Assembly (NCBI GenBank): GCA_001789205.1
Contig: MFYT01000070.1
Span: forward strand, 58,169-122,168
Direction of reading: 5' to 3'
Origin: Candidatus Raymondbacteria bacterium RIFOXYA2_FULL_49_16
GTDB taxonomy: Bacteria; Fibrobacterota; OXYB2-FULL-49-7; XYB2-FULL-49-35
Length of the DNA: 64,000 nt
Below the pieces are notes generated by a model. The model saw only the letters and a program-made list of their open reading frames with translations. It was not told the origin of the DNA and made no database searches. Shown in pieces: positions 34,056-43,140 of the stretch. Position numbers and translations under genes: made by a program. Numbering within the stretch: the stretch's first letter is position 1; the number at the start of each line of letters is the position of its first letter.

Positions 34056-35786
34056 CTACTTGAGGGAAATATACTGGTGTGCCAGAAACGCCCAATTCAG
34101 GGCTAAAGCCACACCCACAGCGCTTGTGAATGTCAGTCCAACCACTTTGAGCGCCTGCGCAGGTCCTGCTTCTCTAATCAGGCTGAAGAACGAGGCAATG
34201 CAGGGCAGATAGAGCACCAGAAAAACGCTGGCCACCACAAACTGGCGTGTGGTCATGTCAAAGGGCGCAAGCATGGCAATGGACACGTCCTTGCGCAGAA
34301 AACCGAGGATAACCACAGTTGCCATTTCTTCGGGCAGGCTGAGAATGACTGCTAATGTTCTGCCTAGTGATTGGCTGATCGTTTGAAGCGCACCGACAGT
34401 GTCAATAATGTTTATGATGAAGACTCCGATAATGATCATGGGAATGGTCTCGAGAAAATAACTGCCGATACGGAGCTGCAACTTTCGAGCCATAAGGATT
34501 AACGATGGCATGCGGTAGGAGGGGATCTCCATGAACAGGTCCGGCGGTACGCCTTTCATGAGCCGGTTCAGCAGCAGATTGGTCACCAGGGCAACGACAA
34601 GCAGGGTGCCGAATACGGCCGCAATGGCAGCGCCGCTATGGCGCATTCCTATGGAAAAGATCATTGCGCTTTGTGGCATACACGGCGCTGACATGATGAT
34701 CAGCGTGTAGGTGAGCACCTTTTCCCTTTTTGTCGCAAGCATGCGTGTTGCCATAAAGGCGGGTACTTTGCAGCCAAGGCCCAGCATAACAGGGATCGAC
34801 GAATATCCGTGCAGGCCAATCCGGTGAAAAAATGAGTCAAAGGTCACTGCCAGACGCGGCAGAAAGCCAAAATCCTCAAGAATGCCGAAGATAAGGTAAA
34901 AAGCGAGGAAGTACGGGAAGACCAGAACAACGGATATGTATATGCCTGTGGTGAGAATGCCGAAAGAACGCATTATGTCGTTGCCCTGTCCAACAAGAAG
35001 TGTTTGCGCCAATTCCCACGGTATTGCCGCGATCAGTTTGAGTACTGCGGGCAGATAGTAATGGTCAAAAAGCGGTGTAAGTACCTGATTGATCAGTGTC
35101 TCCCCAATGGTCCGTATTCCCCAGAAGGTGAGAACCAGCATGAGAAGCGCTGATACCAAACCTCCGGCCGGATGCAGGGTAAAGTCACTGAGTATTTCCA
35201 ACAGGGTATGATGACGATGGCTCAGTTTCTGAACCTGCGATATTATTCCACCTATGGCAGCCCATCGATTATCAGGCGTTTCGGCATATGCGGGAACGGC
35301 CGCATGATCAAGCGCCTCCAACAGCTCACGGATCCCGGTGTTCTGCAGTGCGCTTACGGGTATTACAGGCGCCCCAAGAACTTTGGCTAGATGCGCATGG
35401 TCAATAGCAATGCCTTTGTGAATTGTCTCATCCCAAAAATTGAGGCATATCACCATGGGAATACGTTTTTCCGCGAGTTGCAGTGTCATATTGAGGTTAC
35501 GCTCAAGATTCGTAGCATCCACGACGTTGATGATCATATCGCAATCGTCAAGCAGTTTGACAGTCTCCTGCTCCGCGGATGTCTCCACGTCAAGTGAATA
35601 CAATCCGGGCATGTCTACAAGCTTGTACCCTGTATTTTTATGGGAAAAGTGGCCGGTTTTCACTCCAACCGTGGTGCCCGAATAATTAGAAGTGATGACG
35701 CCAAGGCCTGTTATACGCGAGAAAAGCAGGCTTTTTCCCACATTCGGGTTACCTGCGATTAGAACAGATGGCGCGGTTTTTTCCAT
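34056..35786 (-). CDS. feoB: Ferrous iron transporter FeoB, short form
   Basis: 576 residues. The G domain has P-loop AGNPNVGKS (11-19), switch II DMPGLYSL and G4-like NFWD. The membrane part carries the LFGILEDFGFLPRLAV-like Gate motif (YLIFGILEDFGFLPRLA) and GLGCKVPAFMATR. It is shorter than the E. coli protein because the C-terminal tail is missing, as is common in other phyla. It starts 2 bp after feoA in a probable nikR-mntR-feoA-feoB unit. It imports Fe(II), fitting a low-oxygen life. Confidence 0.95.
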   Translation of the reverse strand: MEKTAPSVLIAGNPNVGKSLLFSRITGLGVITSNYSGTTVGVKTGHFSHKNTGYKLVDMPGLYSLDVETSAEQETVKLLDDCDMIINVVDATNLERNLNMTLQLAEKRIPMVICLNFWDETIHKGIAIDHAHLAKVLGAPVIPVSALQNTGIRELLEALDHAAVPAYAETPDNRWAAIGGIISQVQKLSHRHHTLLEILSDFTLHPAGGLVSALLMLVLTFWGIRTIGETLINQVLTPLFDHYYLPAVLKLIAAIPWELAQTLLVGQGNDIMRSFGILTTGIYISVVLVFPYFLAFYLIFGILEDFGFLPRLAVTFDSFFHRIGLHGYSSIPVMLGLGCKVPAFMATRMLATKREKVLTYTLIIMSAPCMPQSAMIFSIGMRHSGAAIAAVFGTLLVVALVTNLLLNRLMKGVPPDLFMEIPSYRMPSLILMARKLQLRIGSYFLETIPMIIIGVFIINIIDTVGALQTISQSLGRTLAVILSLPEEMATVVILGFLRKDVSIAMLAPFDMTTRQFVVASVFLVLYLPCIASFFSLIREAGPAQALKVVGLTFTSAVGVALALNWAFLAHQYISLK

Positions 35787-35788
35787 GG

Positions 35789-36058
35789 CTATGATGGTCC
35801 TATGAGTTCAACAATGACTTTTTCAGCCATGCCGTGGCCGAGGGCAACAGTGGTCTGTCCAGATTTTATTACAACAGGCCCTTGCCCATAGAAGGAGTTT
35901 TTTTTCACAATGACCGATCCAATGGCAAGGCCCATTGCATTGAGCCGCTCCCGCAGTCCATGTCCTCCCTGAATTTCGATGATGCGCGCCGGATGGTCTT
36001 TGTCCAAATTGACCAGGTTGGTTGTACCTGTCTGTTTGGCGTGGCTGCTTTTTTCCAT
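35789..36058 (-). CDS. feoA: FeoA-domain protein
   Basis: 89 residues from ATG at 36058 (MEKSSHAKQTGTT...). The SH3-like FeoA core is seen in ARIIEIQGGHGLRERLNAMG, then GSVIVKKNSFYGQGPVVI and ending in KVIVELIGPS. A longer start at 36106 would overlap the regulator gene and is rejected. FeoA is thought to modulate FeoB. The gene begins 7 bp after the DtxR-type gene. Confidence 0.92.
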   Translation of the reverse strand: MEKSSHAKQTGTTNLVNLDKDHPARIIEIQGGHGLRERLNAMGLAIGSVIVKKNSFYGQGPVVIKSGQTTVALGHGMAEKVIVELIGPS

Positions 36059-36065
36059 GGTGTTT

Positions 36066-36446
36066 TTATTCCTTTGTTTTCCTGGTGAATTTAATGAGCC
36101 GGTCAAGCGTATCGGTACTTAACGCGTGTTCCATGCCGCAGGCCTCTGCCTCGGCAATCTTGGGATTTACCTTTAGTACGCTGGTGAGGAATTCGACAAG
36201 CGCGCAATGGGCCGTATAGATTCCCTCCGCAGTTCTTCTGCCTTTTTCAGTTAGTGTGATATATCCATAGTGCTCGTGTGTTACAAAACCTTCGTTTTCC
36301 AGCACGTGCAACGCGTTGTGGGCGCTTGGCATGCTCACGCCTCTTTTTTTACTGATATCTTTCAGCCGGACAGCGGGAACTTCTTTGTCGAGGATCAGAA
36401 TGGTTTCAAGGTAATCTTCTATGCTTTCGCTTGAGGCGCCGGACAT
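36066..36446 (-). CDS. DtxR/MntR-family metal-dependent regulator
   Basis: 126 residues. Winged helix LKDISKKRGVSMPSAHNALH, then the metal/dimer domain EACGMEHALSTDTLDRL with the Cys, Glu and His ligands of the family. ATG at 36446 follows GGGAGG. The SH3-like third domain is absent, as in MntR, although a FeoA-fold protein is encoded next door. It probably represses feoAB with Fe(II) or Mn(II); a matching box lies at 36464-36483. Confidence 0.9.
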   Translation of the reverse strand: MSGASSESIEDYLETILILDKEVPAVRLKDISKKRGVSMPSAHNALHVLENEGFVTHEHYGYITLTEKGRRTAEGIYTAHCALVEFLTSVLKVNPKIAEAEACGMEHALSTDTLDRLIKFTRKTKE

Positions 36447-36463
36447 ATTAGCCTCCCATAACA

Positions 36464-36483
36464 AAATTAGTCTTAGCTAAATT
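36464..36483. promoter_or_regulatory. Candidate DtxR/MntR box upstream of the feo operon
   Basis: TTAGTCTTAGCTAA at 36467-36480 is an imperfect dyad of the TTAG-N6-CTAA kind, extended by AAA/ATT flanks, 20 bp before the regulator start. This matches the general form of DtxR-family operators. Autoregulation of the mntR/dtxR-feoA-feoB operon is inferred. Confidence 0.5.
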
Positions 36484-36527
36484 ATATAAAAAAACAATGG
36501 AGGTAATCAAGATTGTTAGAGTATGGG

Positions 36528-36944
36528 TTATTTCAGGATCCTGCCGGTGGTGGACATGCTCAGAGTCACGTGTTTGACGCCTGTATTGGCCTTGAGCGCG
36601 TCTGCGAGTTTCTGGATTTCCGAGGCGCGACCTTTGACAGCGATTATCTCGAGGCAATTATGATGATCGAGGTGCACATGTTGGGAAGAGATGATTGAAG
36701 GTTGGAAATCGTGCTGGATTTCCATGAGACGGTTGACCAGGGTCCGCTTGTGGTGGTCGTAGGACATGGTGATAGCGCCTGCGACCTCGTCCTTGCCTTC
36801 CCATTGTTTTCTGACCAACGCCTCACGTATAAGGTCGCGGATGGCCTCGGAACGATTGCGATAATTCTGCTTCCGTATATGGGAGTCAAAGTCTTTGATC
36901 AGGTCTTGTTCCAAGGAAATACCGAAGCGGTACAACGAACTCAT
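36528..36944 (-). CDS. nikR: Nickel-responsive regulator NikR
   Basis: 138 residues from ATG at 36944. Ribbon-helix-helix N-terminus (YRFGISLEQDLIKDFDSHIR) and ACT-like metal domain with HVHLDHHNCLEII, the His/His/Cys nickel-site pattern. Longer starts run through non-protein-like sequence and are rejected. NikR represses nickel uptake. No nickel transporter is in the window; the feo operon follows in the same direction after 81 bp, so wider metal cross-control is possible. Confidence 0.93.
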   Translation of the reverse strand: MSSLYRFGISLEQDLIKDFDSHIRKQNYRNRSEAIRDLIREALVRKQWEGKDEVAGAITMSYDHHKRTLVNRLMEIQHDFQPSIISSQHVHLDHHNCLEIIAVKGRASEIQKLADALKANTGVKHVTLSMSTTGRILK

Positions 36945-37029
36945 GGCATAAAATATACATAAAAACGATGTGATAACCATATCTTCTGGCGACTTCCCGG
37001 TCGCTAATTGTATTTTAATCGCATTGCAC

Positions 37030-37587
37030 ATGGAAATCACAAGCATTGCTTTTAATATCCGCAAGTTGAGGCAGCGTAAGAGTTTCACGGTCGAAGCGCT
37101 GGCAAAAAAGGCCGGTGTCACCAAAGGCTTCATTTCCCAGGTAGAAAATTTTCGGACAGTACCCTCCCTGCCCCTGCTCTATAAAATAGCCCAGGCGCTC
37201 GATGTCGAACCCGCAACCCTTCTTGCCCAGGATAAGGAGACCCGCACCTATGTTATCACCAGAAAAGACCATGGGCCGGTGATTGAACGGGAATTTCCCG
37301 AATCCGGTTTTGTCTACAAAGCGCTGGCGAACGAGAAAAACGGCAAAATCATGGAGCCTTTTACCATTGAAATGCCTCCTCATTCAACCCGTAAAAATGT
37401 GACCACCACGGGTGATGAGTTTTTTTATATGCTTGAGGGCAAGGTCGATTTTTTCCTGGGACGCGACAAAGTTTCCCTGCAGGCGGGGGATAGCCTCTAT
37501 TTCGACGGCACAGTGCCCCATCATCCTGAAAACAACGCATCGAAAAAGGCCCTTGCCATCATTATTTATGCCATTAAGCAGGGCTGA
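37030..37587 (+). CDS. XRE-cupin transcriptional regulator
   Basis: 185 residues from ATG at 37030. Helix-turn-helix FTVEALAKKAGVTKGFISQV (about 20-40) and a C-terminal cupin_2 domain (GDEFFYMLEGKVDFFLG, GDSLYFDGTVPHHPEN). Regulators of this design often control amino-acid, polyamine or one-carbon genes through a small ligand. It is divergent from nikR with an 85-bp gap and is followed after 7 bp by the PHP gene. Confidence 0.9.
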   Translation: MEITSIAFNIRKLRQRKSFTVEALAKKAGVTKGFISQVENFRTVPSLPLLYKIAQALDVEPATLLAQDKETRTYVITRKDHGPVIEREFPESGFVYKALANEKNGKIMEPFTIEMPPHSTRKNVTTTGDEFFYMLEGKVDFFLGRDKVSLQAGDSLYFDGTVPHHPENNASKKALAIIIYAIKQG

Positions 37588-37594
37588 ACACGCC

Positions 37595-38482
37595 ATGGCC
37601 CCTTTACCTATAAACTGGTGCAACCCCTATGCTGGCAAAGGGCGGCTGCGCCTCAAGGGCAATCTCCATACGCATACGGACGCAAGTCAGTGCGGCAGAA
37701 TTCCGATTACACGAGTGCTCAAAACTTATGAGAAGATGGGGTATGGCTTTCTTTCCATCACTGACCATGACATGGTGACCCCGGCCTGGCAACAAAGGAC
37801 AAAGCTCATCATTTTTCCCGGCAATGAAATCGATTTTAATGGAAAGCATCATACCTGCGTGGTGCAGCGGCCCGGAGGAAACATCCATTACACGAAATTC
37901 AGCGACCAGAAAGAAATAGTTGCGCGCAATTATGAGGCAGGCGCGCTGGTTACGCTCAACCATCCTGATTGGGAGATAGAGGAGCATTATACAGCTTCGC
38001 ATCTTCTTCATCTCAATCCCTATACCGGGATCGAGATTTATAACAGTGTGGTCGAACGGCTCGATGGCGCATCACTGTCAACCGCCAAGTGGGACAGGCT
38101 CCTTGACCTTGATAAACGCGTATTGGGATTCGCAAACCAGGATTTCCACCGCCTGTCCGACGCTATTGATTGCTGCAATGTTGTCATGGTCAGGGAAAAG
38201 ATCCCGGACGCAATTTTTAACGCACTGCAGACCGGGTGTTTTTACTGTTATTATGGCGTGTCCATTACCGATATTGGCAGGAAGAAGGACACTGTTTTTG
38301 TTAAAACGAAGAACGCCCAGCTTATTCGCTTTGTTGGCAACGGCGGCATCATCTTCAAGAAGATGAAGGGGAAGAGCGGGTCATTTAATTTTAAAGATCT
38401 GCCTGAGGTGAAATATATCCGCGTCGAATGTCTGGGATTTGGCGAAGCCATTTCCTGGAGCCAGCCGTTTTTCAGGGTTTGA
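37595..38482 (+). CDS. PHP-domain phosphoesterase
   Basis: 295 residues from ATG at 37595. Metal-binding motifs of the PHP fold are present: NLHTHTDASQC, SITDHDMVTPA, a conserved Glu in FPGNEIDF, LNHPDW, and FANQDFH at the C-side. These proteins are metal-dependent phosphatases, such as histidinol phosphatase or nucleotide phosphoesterases; the substrate is unknown. Cotranscription with the cupin regulator is likely. The stop codon runs into the 7-bp repeat array. Confidence 0.87.
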   Translation: MAPLPINWCNPYAGKGRLRLKGNLHTHTDASQCGRIPITRVLKTYEKMGYGFLSITDHDMVTPAWQQRTKLIIFPGNEIDFNGKHHTCVVQRPGGNIHYTKFSDQKEIVARNYEAGALVTLNHPDWEIEEHYTASHLLHLNPYTGIEIYNSVVERLDGASLSTAKWDRLLDLDKRVLGFANQDFHRLSDAIDCCNVVMVREKIPDAIFNALQTGCFYCYYGVSITDIGRKKDTVFVKTKNAQLIRFVGNGGIIFKKMKGKSGSFNFKDLPEVKYIRVECLGFGEAISWSQPFFRV

Positions 38483-38611
38483 GGCACGAGGCTAGAGGCG
38501 CGAGGAACGAGGCTACTTCGCGGCATTGTATCTATTGGGCCATTCGTTCCAGGTCTTAAACGTTGGCGCCTCGGCGCAGCCTCCAGTCTCGATCCTCGAT
38601 CCTCGATCCTT
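38481..38611. repeat. Two inverted arrays of a 7-bp repeat between convergent genes
   Basis: Left array 38481-38515: five tandem heptamers GAGGCAC, GAGGCTA, GAGGCGC, GAGGAAC, GAGGCTA. Right array 38577-38611: five heptamers CAGCCTC, CAGTCTC, GATCCTC, GATCCTC, GATCCTT, whose reverse complement has the same GAGGNNN form. The arrays are 61 bp apart and could pair as a long imperfect stem. It fills the gap between the convergent PHP and radical-SAM genes. No direct-repeat/spacer pattern, so not CRISPR. Confidence 0.75.
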
Positions 38612-38612
38612 C

Positions 38613-39497
38613 CTATAACATCCACGGACTGGTCCATTCCTCATCATTCAGGAATTCCTTGTCCCGCAGCATTGCATCGACTTGGGCAATCAGGCTTTCT
38701 TTATCCTTTGGAAATCTGCCCTCGAGGGGCAGGGGGTTCGACGTATGGTTGCACCTGAAAACAGTATGATTGAGTTCAAAACCTAAAATCATTTCTCGCA
38801 GTTCCAGCAGAATCTCTTCTTTGTTTAATTGGATAAAATGGCCTTTCGATATGTCCTGCACCAACGCTGTTCCGGGCACAGGGATCATGGTCAATAGAGA
38901 CAGAATTGCCGGCTGCATGGCGTTTACTATTTTAATAGTATCCTGCGCATGCTCCTGGGTTAGCGCCTTGCCACCAGCACCGAGCAATACCATGACTGAG
39001 CATTTCAGGCCGCACTGGTTTGCCAGTTGGACAGCTTCGATTGCCTGTTCCGCCGTATCTTTTTTCTTGAGAATCTTCAATACCTCGTTGCTGCCGCTTT
39101 CAAGGCCGATGTAAAGGGTGTTTAGCCGCAGTTCTTTCAGCCTTTTTAATTCAACCGCGCTTTTACCAAGGATCGAAGAACTGTTCGCGTACATGTTCAC
39201 ACGCGCAAGATGGGGAAAGGCATCGTGTATGGCCTTCAGGATCGCCTCGATCCGGTCAAACCGCATGAACATGACATCGCCATCAGCCAGAAAGACCCGT
39301 TTTTCATTTCTGTAGTGTTCTTTTGCCCATGCGATGTCAGAGAATGTTTCGATGGGGTCGCGTTCGCTATATTTTTTTCCCTTATACATGCCGCAGAAGG
39401 TGCAGGTGTTGTTGGGACACCCGTACGCTGCCTGAAAAATGAGGCTGTTCGCCTCTGCCGGAGGCCGGAAGAGCGGCTCTTTATAACGCATGACCAT
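38613..39497 (-). CDS. Radical SAM protein, unknown substrate
   Basis: 294 residues. Cluster motif CPNNTCTFCGMYKGKKY has C-x5-C-x2-C spacing rather than C-x3-C-x2-C, known in a COG1032-like subgroup. YIGLESGSNEVLK is the SAM-binding beta-strand region. The start MVMRYKEPLFRPPAEANSL is also typical. No B12 domain is present. It stands alone between the repeat array and msbA, on the opposite strand to both neighbours. Confidence 0.85.
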   Translation of the reverse strand: MVMRYKEPLFRPPAEANSLIFQAAYGCPNNTCTFCGMYKGKKYSERDPIETFSDIAWAKEHYRNEKRVFLADGDVMFMRFDRIEAILKAIHDAFPHLARVNMYANSSSILGKSAVELKRLKELRLNTLYIGLESGSNEVLKILKKKDTAEQAIEAVQLANQCGLKCSVMVLLGAGGKALTQEHAQDTIKIVNAMQPAILSLLTMIPVPGTALVQDISKGHFIQLNKEEILLELREMILGFELNHTVFRCNHTSNPLPLEGRFPKDKESLIAQVDAMLRDKEFLNDEEWTSPWML

Positions 39498-39545
39498 CAG
39501 ATTTTACCATAACAAAAGATATACTGATAATATTATTTTATCCGA

Positions 39546-41486
39546 ATGGAACTCAAGACGAATTTTACGCTGTACCGGCGCATGCTCGGATATATGGCGC
39601 CGCATCTGCACCTTGCGGTCCTGGGCATTCTGTTTATCCTGCTGTTTACCGTGTCAAGTTCAGTCGGCATTTTTACCCTCAAACCCCTCTTTGACGGCAT
39701 TCTCACGAAAAGCAAGGCCGATCTCATTCAGTCAGAGAAAAACGCTACTCCGGGCCACGCAATGACGTATGCACGGGAGTTCGGGGCTTTGGCGTACAGT
39801 GAAATCGTCCAGGTTGTGCGCAGGGAAAAGGGATTCAAACAGGTCAAAAACGAGTTTGGCGCGCATTTCAACGGGTATCTCCGCACCGGTTCTGTTTCAA
39901 GCATCCTCATGCTCACGGTGTTCATGATCGTGGCCGGTGTGGGAGTCAAATGCTTCAGCGAGTACAGCAAGAACATGTTTTTCCTGCGGCTCAATTTGCG
40001 CATCATGAAACGCGTGCGCATGGACATATACGAGAAGGTCATGGGTTTCTCAATGCCCTTTTTCAACGAATACAAGATCGGTTTCCTTATGAACCGGATC
40101 ATCAACGAAGTGGGCATCATGCAGTCGCTCATCATCACCACCGCGTCGGCCATGATCACCAATATCGCGCAGGTGCTCTTTTTCTTCGTCATCCTCATTG
40201 TCATGGACGTGAAACTCACCCTCATCCTCATGCTCTGTTTCCCGCCGCTGGTGTACATGCTCGACAAGGTTGCAAGCTACCTCAAGGGCTTTCAAAGCAG
40301 GCTTCAAAACCTTGTGGGGACCATCATGTCCGTGGTGCAGGAAACCCTTACCGGTATCAGGCTGGTCATTGCCTCGAACAAGCAGAAATACGAGGTGCAA
40401 CGGTACGAAAAGGCCGTAGACGAATTCCAGTCAGTGACAAAGAAACTCTCCAAATTTGATTTCCTCGCTGCTCCGCTCTCCGAGTTCGTCACCACTATCA
40501 TTGGCCTGGGCATTGTGGTCTACGCGCTCAAGAGCAGGGTCATGAATCCCGAATCCTCAATGACCAGCGGCGATTTTGTCGTGTACGTTGCCTTCATGTT
40601 CTCCATGATGCGGCCCATCAAGGCACTCAACTCGTTTCTCGTCAGCTTCCAGAAAGGTATGGTGGTGGCGGGCAGGGTCTACGATATACTCGATCGCGAT
40701 CCCATCATCAAAAACAGTGACAATGCCGTAACTCTTACCGAGTTCAAGGATTCCATTGAGTTCAGGAACGTCGTCTTTTCCTATGCAAGGGACAAGCAGG
40801 TGCTCAAAGGCATCAATCTTACCATCAAGCGCGGCGAAATCGTTGCGCTGGTTGGTTCATCTGGAGGCGGCAAGACCACGCTCGTGGACCTGCTTCCCCG
40901 GCTCTATGACCCTGATTCGGGAGAAGTGATCATTGACGGACGAAATATCAGCGAATACACGCTAGAATCATTGCGCGATCGCATGGGCGTGGTCACCCAG
41001 GAGACCATACTTTTCCACGATACGGTACGCAACAATATCGCATATGGCAGTCCTGCCGCGTCTCTCGACGATCTCCGCAAGGCCGCGGCAGTGGCCAATG
41101 CCCTTGATTTCATTGAGGAACTGCCCAACAAATGGGACACTATCATTGGCGAACGCGGGACCCTGCTTTCCGGTGGCCAGCGCCAGCGGCTGTGCATTGC
41201 CCGGGCTGTGCTGCGCAATCCCGACATCCTTATTTTTGACGAAGCCACGTCAGCCCTCGACAATGAATCAGAGGCAAAGGTGCAAGAAGCCATTGATAAT
41301 CTTATCAAGAACCGTACCGCTATTGTCATTGCGCACCGGCTGTCAACCATCAGGCGGGCTGATAACATCGTGGTCGTGGATAATGGCTCAATCGCCGAGA
41401 CCGGAACGCACGATGATCTTATGAAAAATGACGGTATTTACAAACGCCTCTACAACCTTCAATTCCGCGATCGGGCGTGGGGGTGA
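39546..41486 (+). CDS. msbA: MsbA-like ABC exporter
   Basis: 646-residue half-transporter with six helices and an ABC ATPase: Walker A VGSSGGGKTT, signature LSGGQRQRLCIARA, Walker B ILIFDEATSALD and H-loop IVIAHRLSTI. Overall order fits lipid A/phospholipid flippases. Between the first and second helices about 60 extra residues (roughly 40-110) form an external loop not present in E. coli MsbA. It probably moves the LPS core lipid made with lpxB and kdsA, although other lipids cannot be excluded. Confidence 0.88.
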   Translation: MELKTNFTLYRRMLGYMAPHLHLAVLGILFILLFTVSSSVGIFTLKPLFDGILTKSKADLIQSEKNATPGHAMTYAREFGALAYSEIVQVVRREKGFKQVKNEFGAHFNGYLRTGSVSSILMLTVFMIVAGVGVKCFSEYSKNMFFLRLNLRIMKRVRMDIYEKVMGFSMPFFNEYKIGFLMNRIINEVGIMQSLIITTASAMITNIAQVLFFFVILIVMDVKLTLILMLCFPPLVYMLDKVASYLKGFQSRLQNLVGTIMSVVQETLTGIRLVIASNKQKYEVQRYEKAVDEFQSVTKKLSKFDFLAAPLSEFVTTIIGLGIVVYALKSRVMNPESSMTSGDFVVYVAFMFSMMRPIKALNSFLVSFQKGMVVAGRVYDILDRDPIIKNSDNAVTLTEFKDSIEFRNVVFSYARDKQVLKGINLTIKRGEIVALVGSSGGGKTTLVDLLPRLYDPDSGEVIIDGRNISEYTLESLRDRMGVVTQETILFHDTVRNNIAYGSPAASLDDLRKAAAVANALDFIEELPNKWDTIIGERGTLLSGGQRQRLCIARAVLRNPDILIFDEATSALDNESEAKVQEAIDNLIKNRTAIVIAHRLSTIRRADNIVVVDNGSIAETGTHDDLMKNDGIYKRLYNLQFRDRAWG

Positions 41487-41554
41487 TTTCATCTGTGTCT
41501 AAAAAATGCCGATAATATACTCTAAGAAGGCGTTACGGCTTTTATGGAGGTGTT

Positions 41555-42580
41555 ATGGTTGCATTTTTCGCTTATTTTATCCGTCTTATTCTTTGGGTAT
41601 TCCGGTCTAAAAGTTCCCTTCTTTGTGAAATCGCCTTGCTGAGAAAAGAGAATGATATCTTGCTGCGAAAAATTGGCAGGAAACGTATCTATTTCAATAT
41701 TTATGATAAACTATTCCTGGTTGCCCTAAATAAGGCGGCTGCCATTAAAGAACGGATCACCATCATTAAACCCGAGACACTCCTCTATTGGCAACGAGCA
41801 ATGATCAAGCGGTTCTGGACATTCAAACAAGAACCTGCCAAAAGAGGCCGAAAACCCGTGGCAACAGACATCAAGAGCCTGATTCTTTCCATGAAGAACG
41901 ATAATCTGCTCTGGGGTATTAAAAGAATTCAGGGAGAGTTGCTGAAACTGGATATTACCCTGGATACGAAAACAATTAGGAATATTCTGAGAACATTCAG
42001 ACAAAAGGGAAAAGTTCGGCGTTCGTTGACCTGGAATACATTTCTCAAAGCCCAGGCACATGCGCTGTTCGCCATGGACTTTTTTACGGTTGACACCATT
42101 TTAAATAAACGGCTGTATGTTTTTGCAATCATAGCTCATAATACACGTGAAATTGTGAGATATGCCGTAACAGAGAACCCGGTCAAGGAATTTGTCCGGC
42201 AACAATTGATTGTATTTAGCGAGTCAGTACGTTTGCCTGCGTATATTATTCACGACAATGCTTCCATGTTCAATGTGGATTGTTCGGCCTACGATCTTGT
42301 GCCGGTTTCAACGTTCGTGGAAGCCCCGAACATGAACAGCATTATGGAACGCTTTGTCGGTTCAATCCGGCGTGAGGCATTGGATAATTTTCTTATAATA
42401 AGCCGGAATCAGGTCCAACGAATCATTGATGAATATATAGAATTCTATAATTGTCGGAGACCGCACCAGGGAATTGAACAGCGTGTTCCCGGGCCAATGA
42501 TGAGAGGGAGAGGCGCTACCATCAGTATAGCGCCTGTATTAGGCGGTTTGCATCATCATTGCGACAGGGCCGCCGCGTGA
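41555..42580 (+). mobile_element. Integrase-core (DDE) transposase
   Basis: 341-residue transposase with an N-terminal helix-turn-helix region (WGIKRIQGELLKLDITLDTK) and an rve-type catalytic domain. The DDE residues are seen in FAMDFFTVD, IHDNASMFN and NSIMERFVGSIRREALD. The family is widespread as single integrase-like genes. The frame is intact. I found no convincing terminal inverted repeats or target duplication, so the element ends are undefined; it may be a domesticated or stranded copy. A PIN-protein gene follows closely. Confidence 0.85.
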
Positions 42581-42657
42581 AGGGAGGGCTGTTCATGGAG
42601 AATGGAGCCTGAGAAGATAAAACAGTGGAAAAAGGGCAAGCGTATTTTTATAGCGAG

Positions 42658-43140
42658 ATGAAAAAGAAGTTATACATAGAAACATCGGTGTGGAACCAGC
42701 TCTATAGAAGCAACCGTCCAGACTGGCATGAGATCACAAAAAAGTTCATGGGTGTGATGCAAAGGACAGACGGATATGAGCTTTACATATCCAATTATGT
42801 CTTTATCGAGCTTGAAGAATGTTACGATGAGAAAAAGAAGGTGCTGTTGCAGTGGATACAGATGGAGGACAGCATCGAATGCGAGGCATTGATGGAAAAA
42901 TACTTTGAGGCGGGCATACTTGAGCCGACAAAAGCGAACCGGTATTATGACGCAGCCCATGTTGCGGCGTGTTCAGTGGGCGGTATTGAATATCTGGTGA
43001 CCTTTAACTTCAGGCACCTGGTAAAGGTACAGAAAATAGACGCTTTTAACGGCGTGAATCTGCTTCATGGGTATGGCTCCTTGAATTTTGCGACCCCTGA
43101 AATGTTTTTGCCCGAGGAGGAATACAATGGATCCTTATAA
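42658..43140 (+). CDS. PIN-domain-like protein, putative toxin
   Basis: 160 residues from ATG 42658. The start KLYIETSVWNQLYRSNRPDW has the PIN first strand with Glu in place of the usual Asp. VFIELEECYDE and NRYYDAAHVAACSVGGIEYL fit the later acidic positions. It is like stand-alone PIN proteins in mobile regions. It overlaps a 56-residue gene by 14 bp, giving a two-gene module next to a transposase. Toxin activity is inferred. Confidence 0.78.
   Translation: MKKKLYIETSVWNQLYRSNRPDWHEITKKFMGVMQRTDGYELYISNYVFIELEECYDEKKKVLLQWIQMEDSIECEALMEKYFEAGILEPTKANRYYDAAHVAACSVGGIEYLVTFNFRHLVKVQKIDAFNGVNLLHGYGSLNFATPEMFLPEEEYNGSL

Noticed and set aside
33994-34212. 72-residue plus-strand frame after the DsbA-like gene
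   Set aside because: Most of it is the antisense of the feoB 3' end and the rest is too short to judge.
38589-38609. Three tandem TCGATCC units as a possible CRISPR
   Set aside because: Units are 7 bp with no spacers and belong to the larger GAGGNNN inverted arrays; no cas genes are near.
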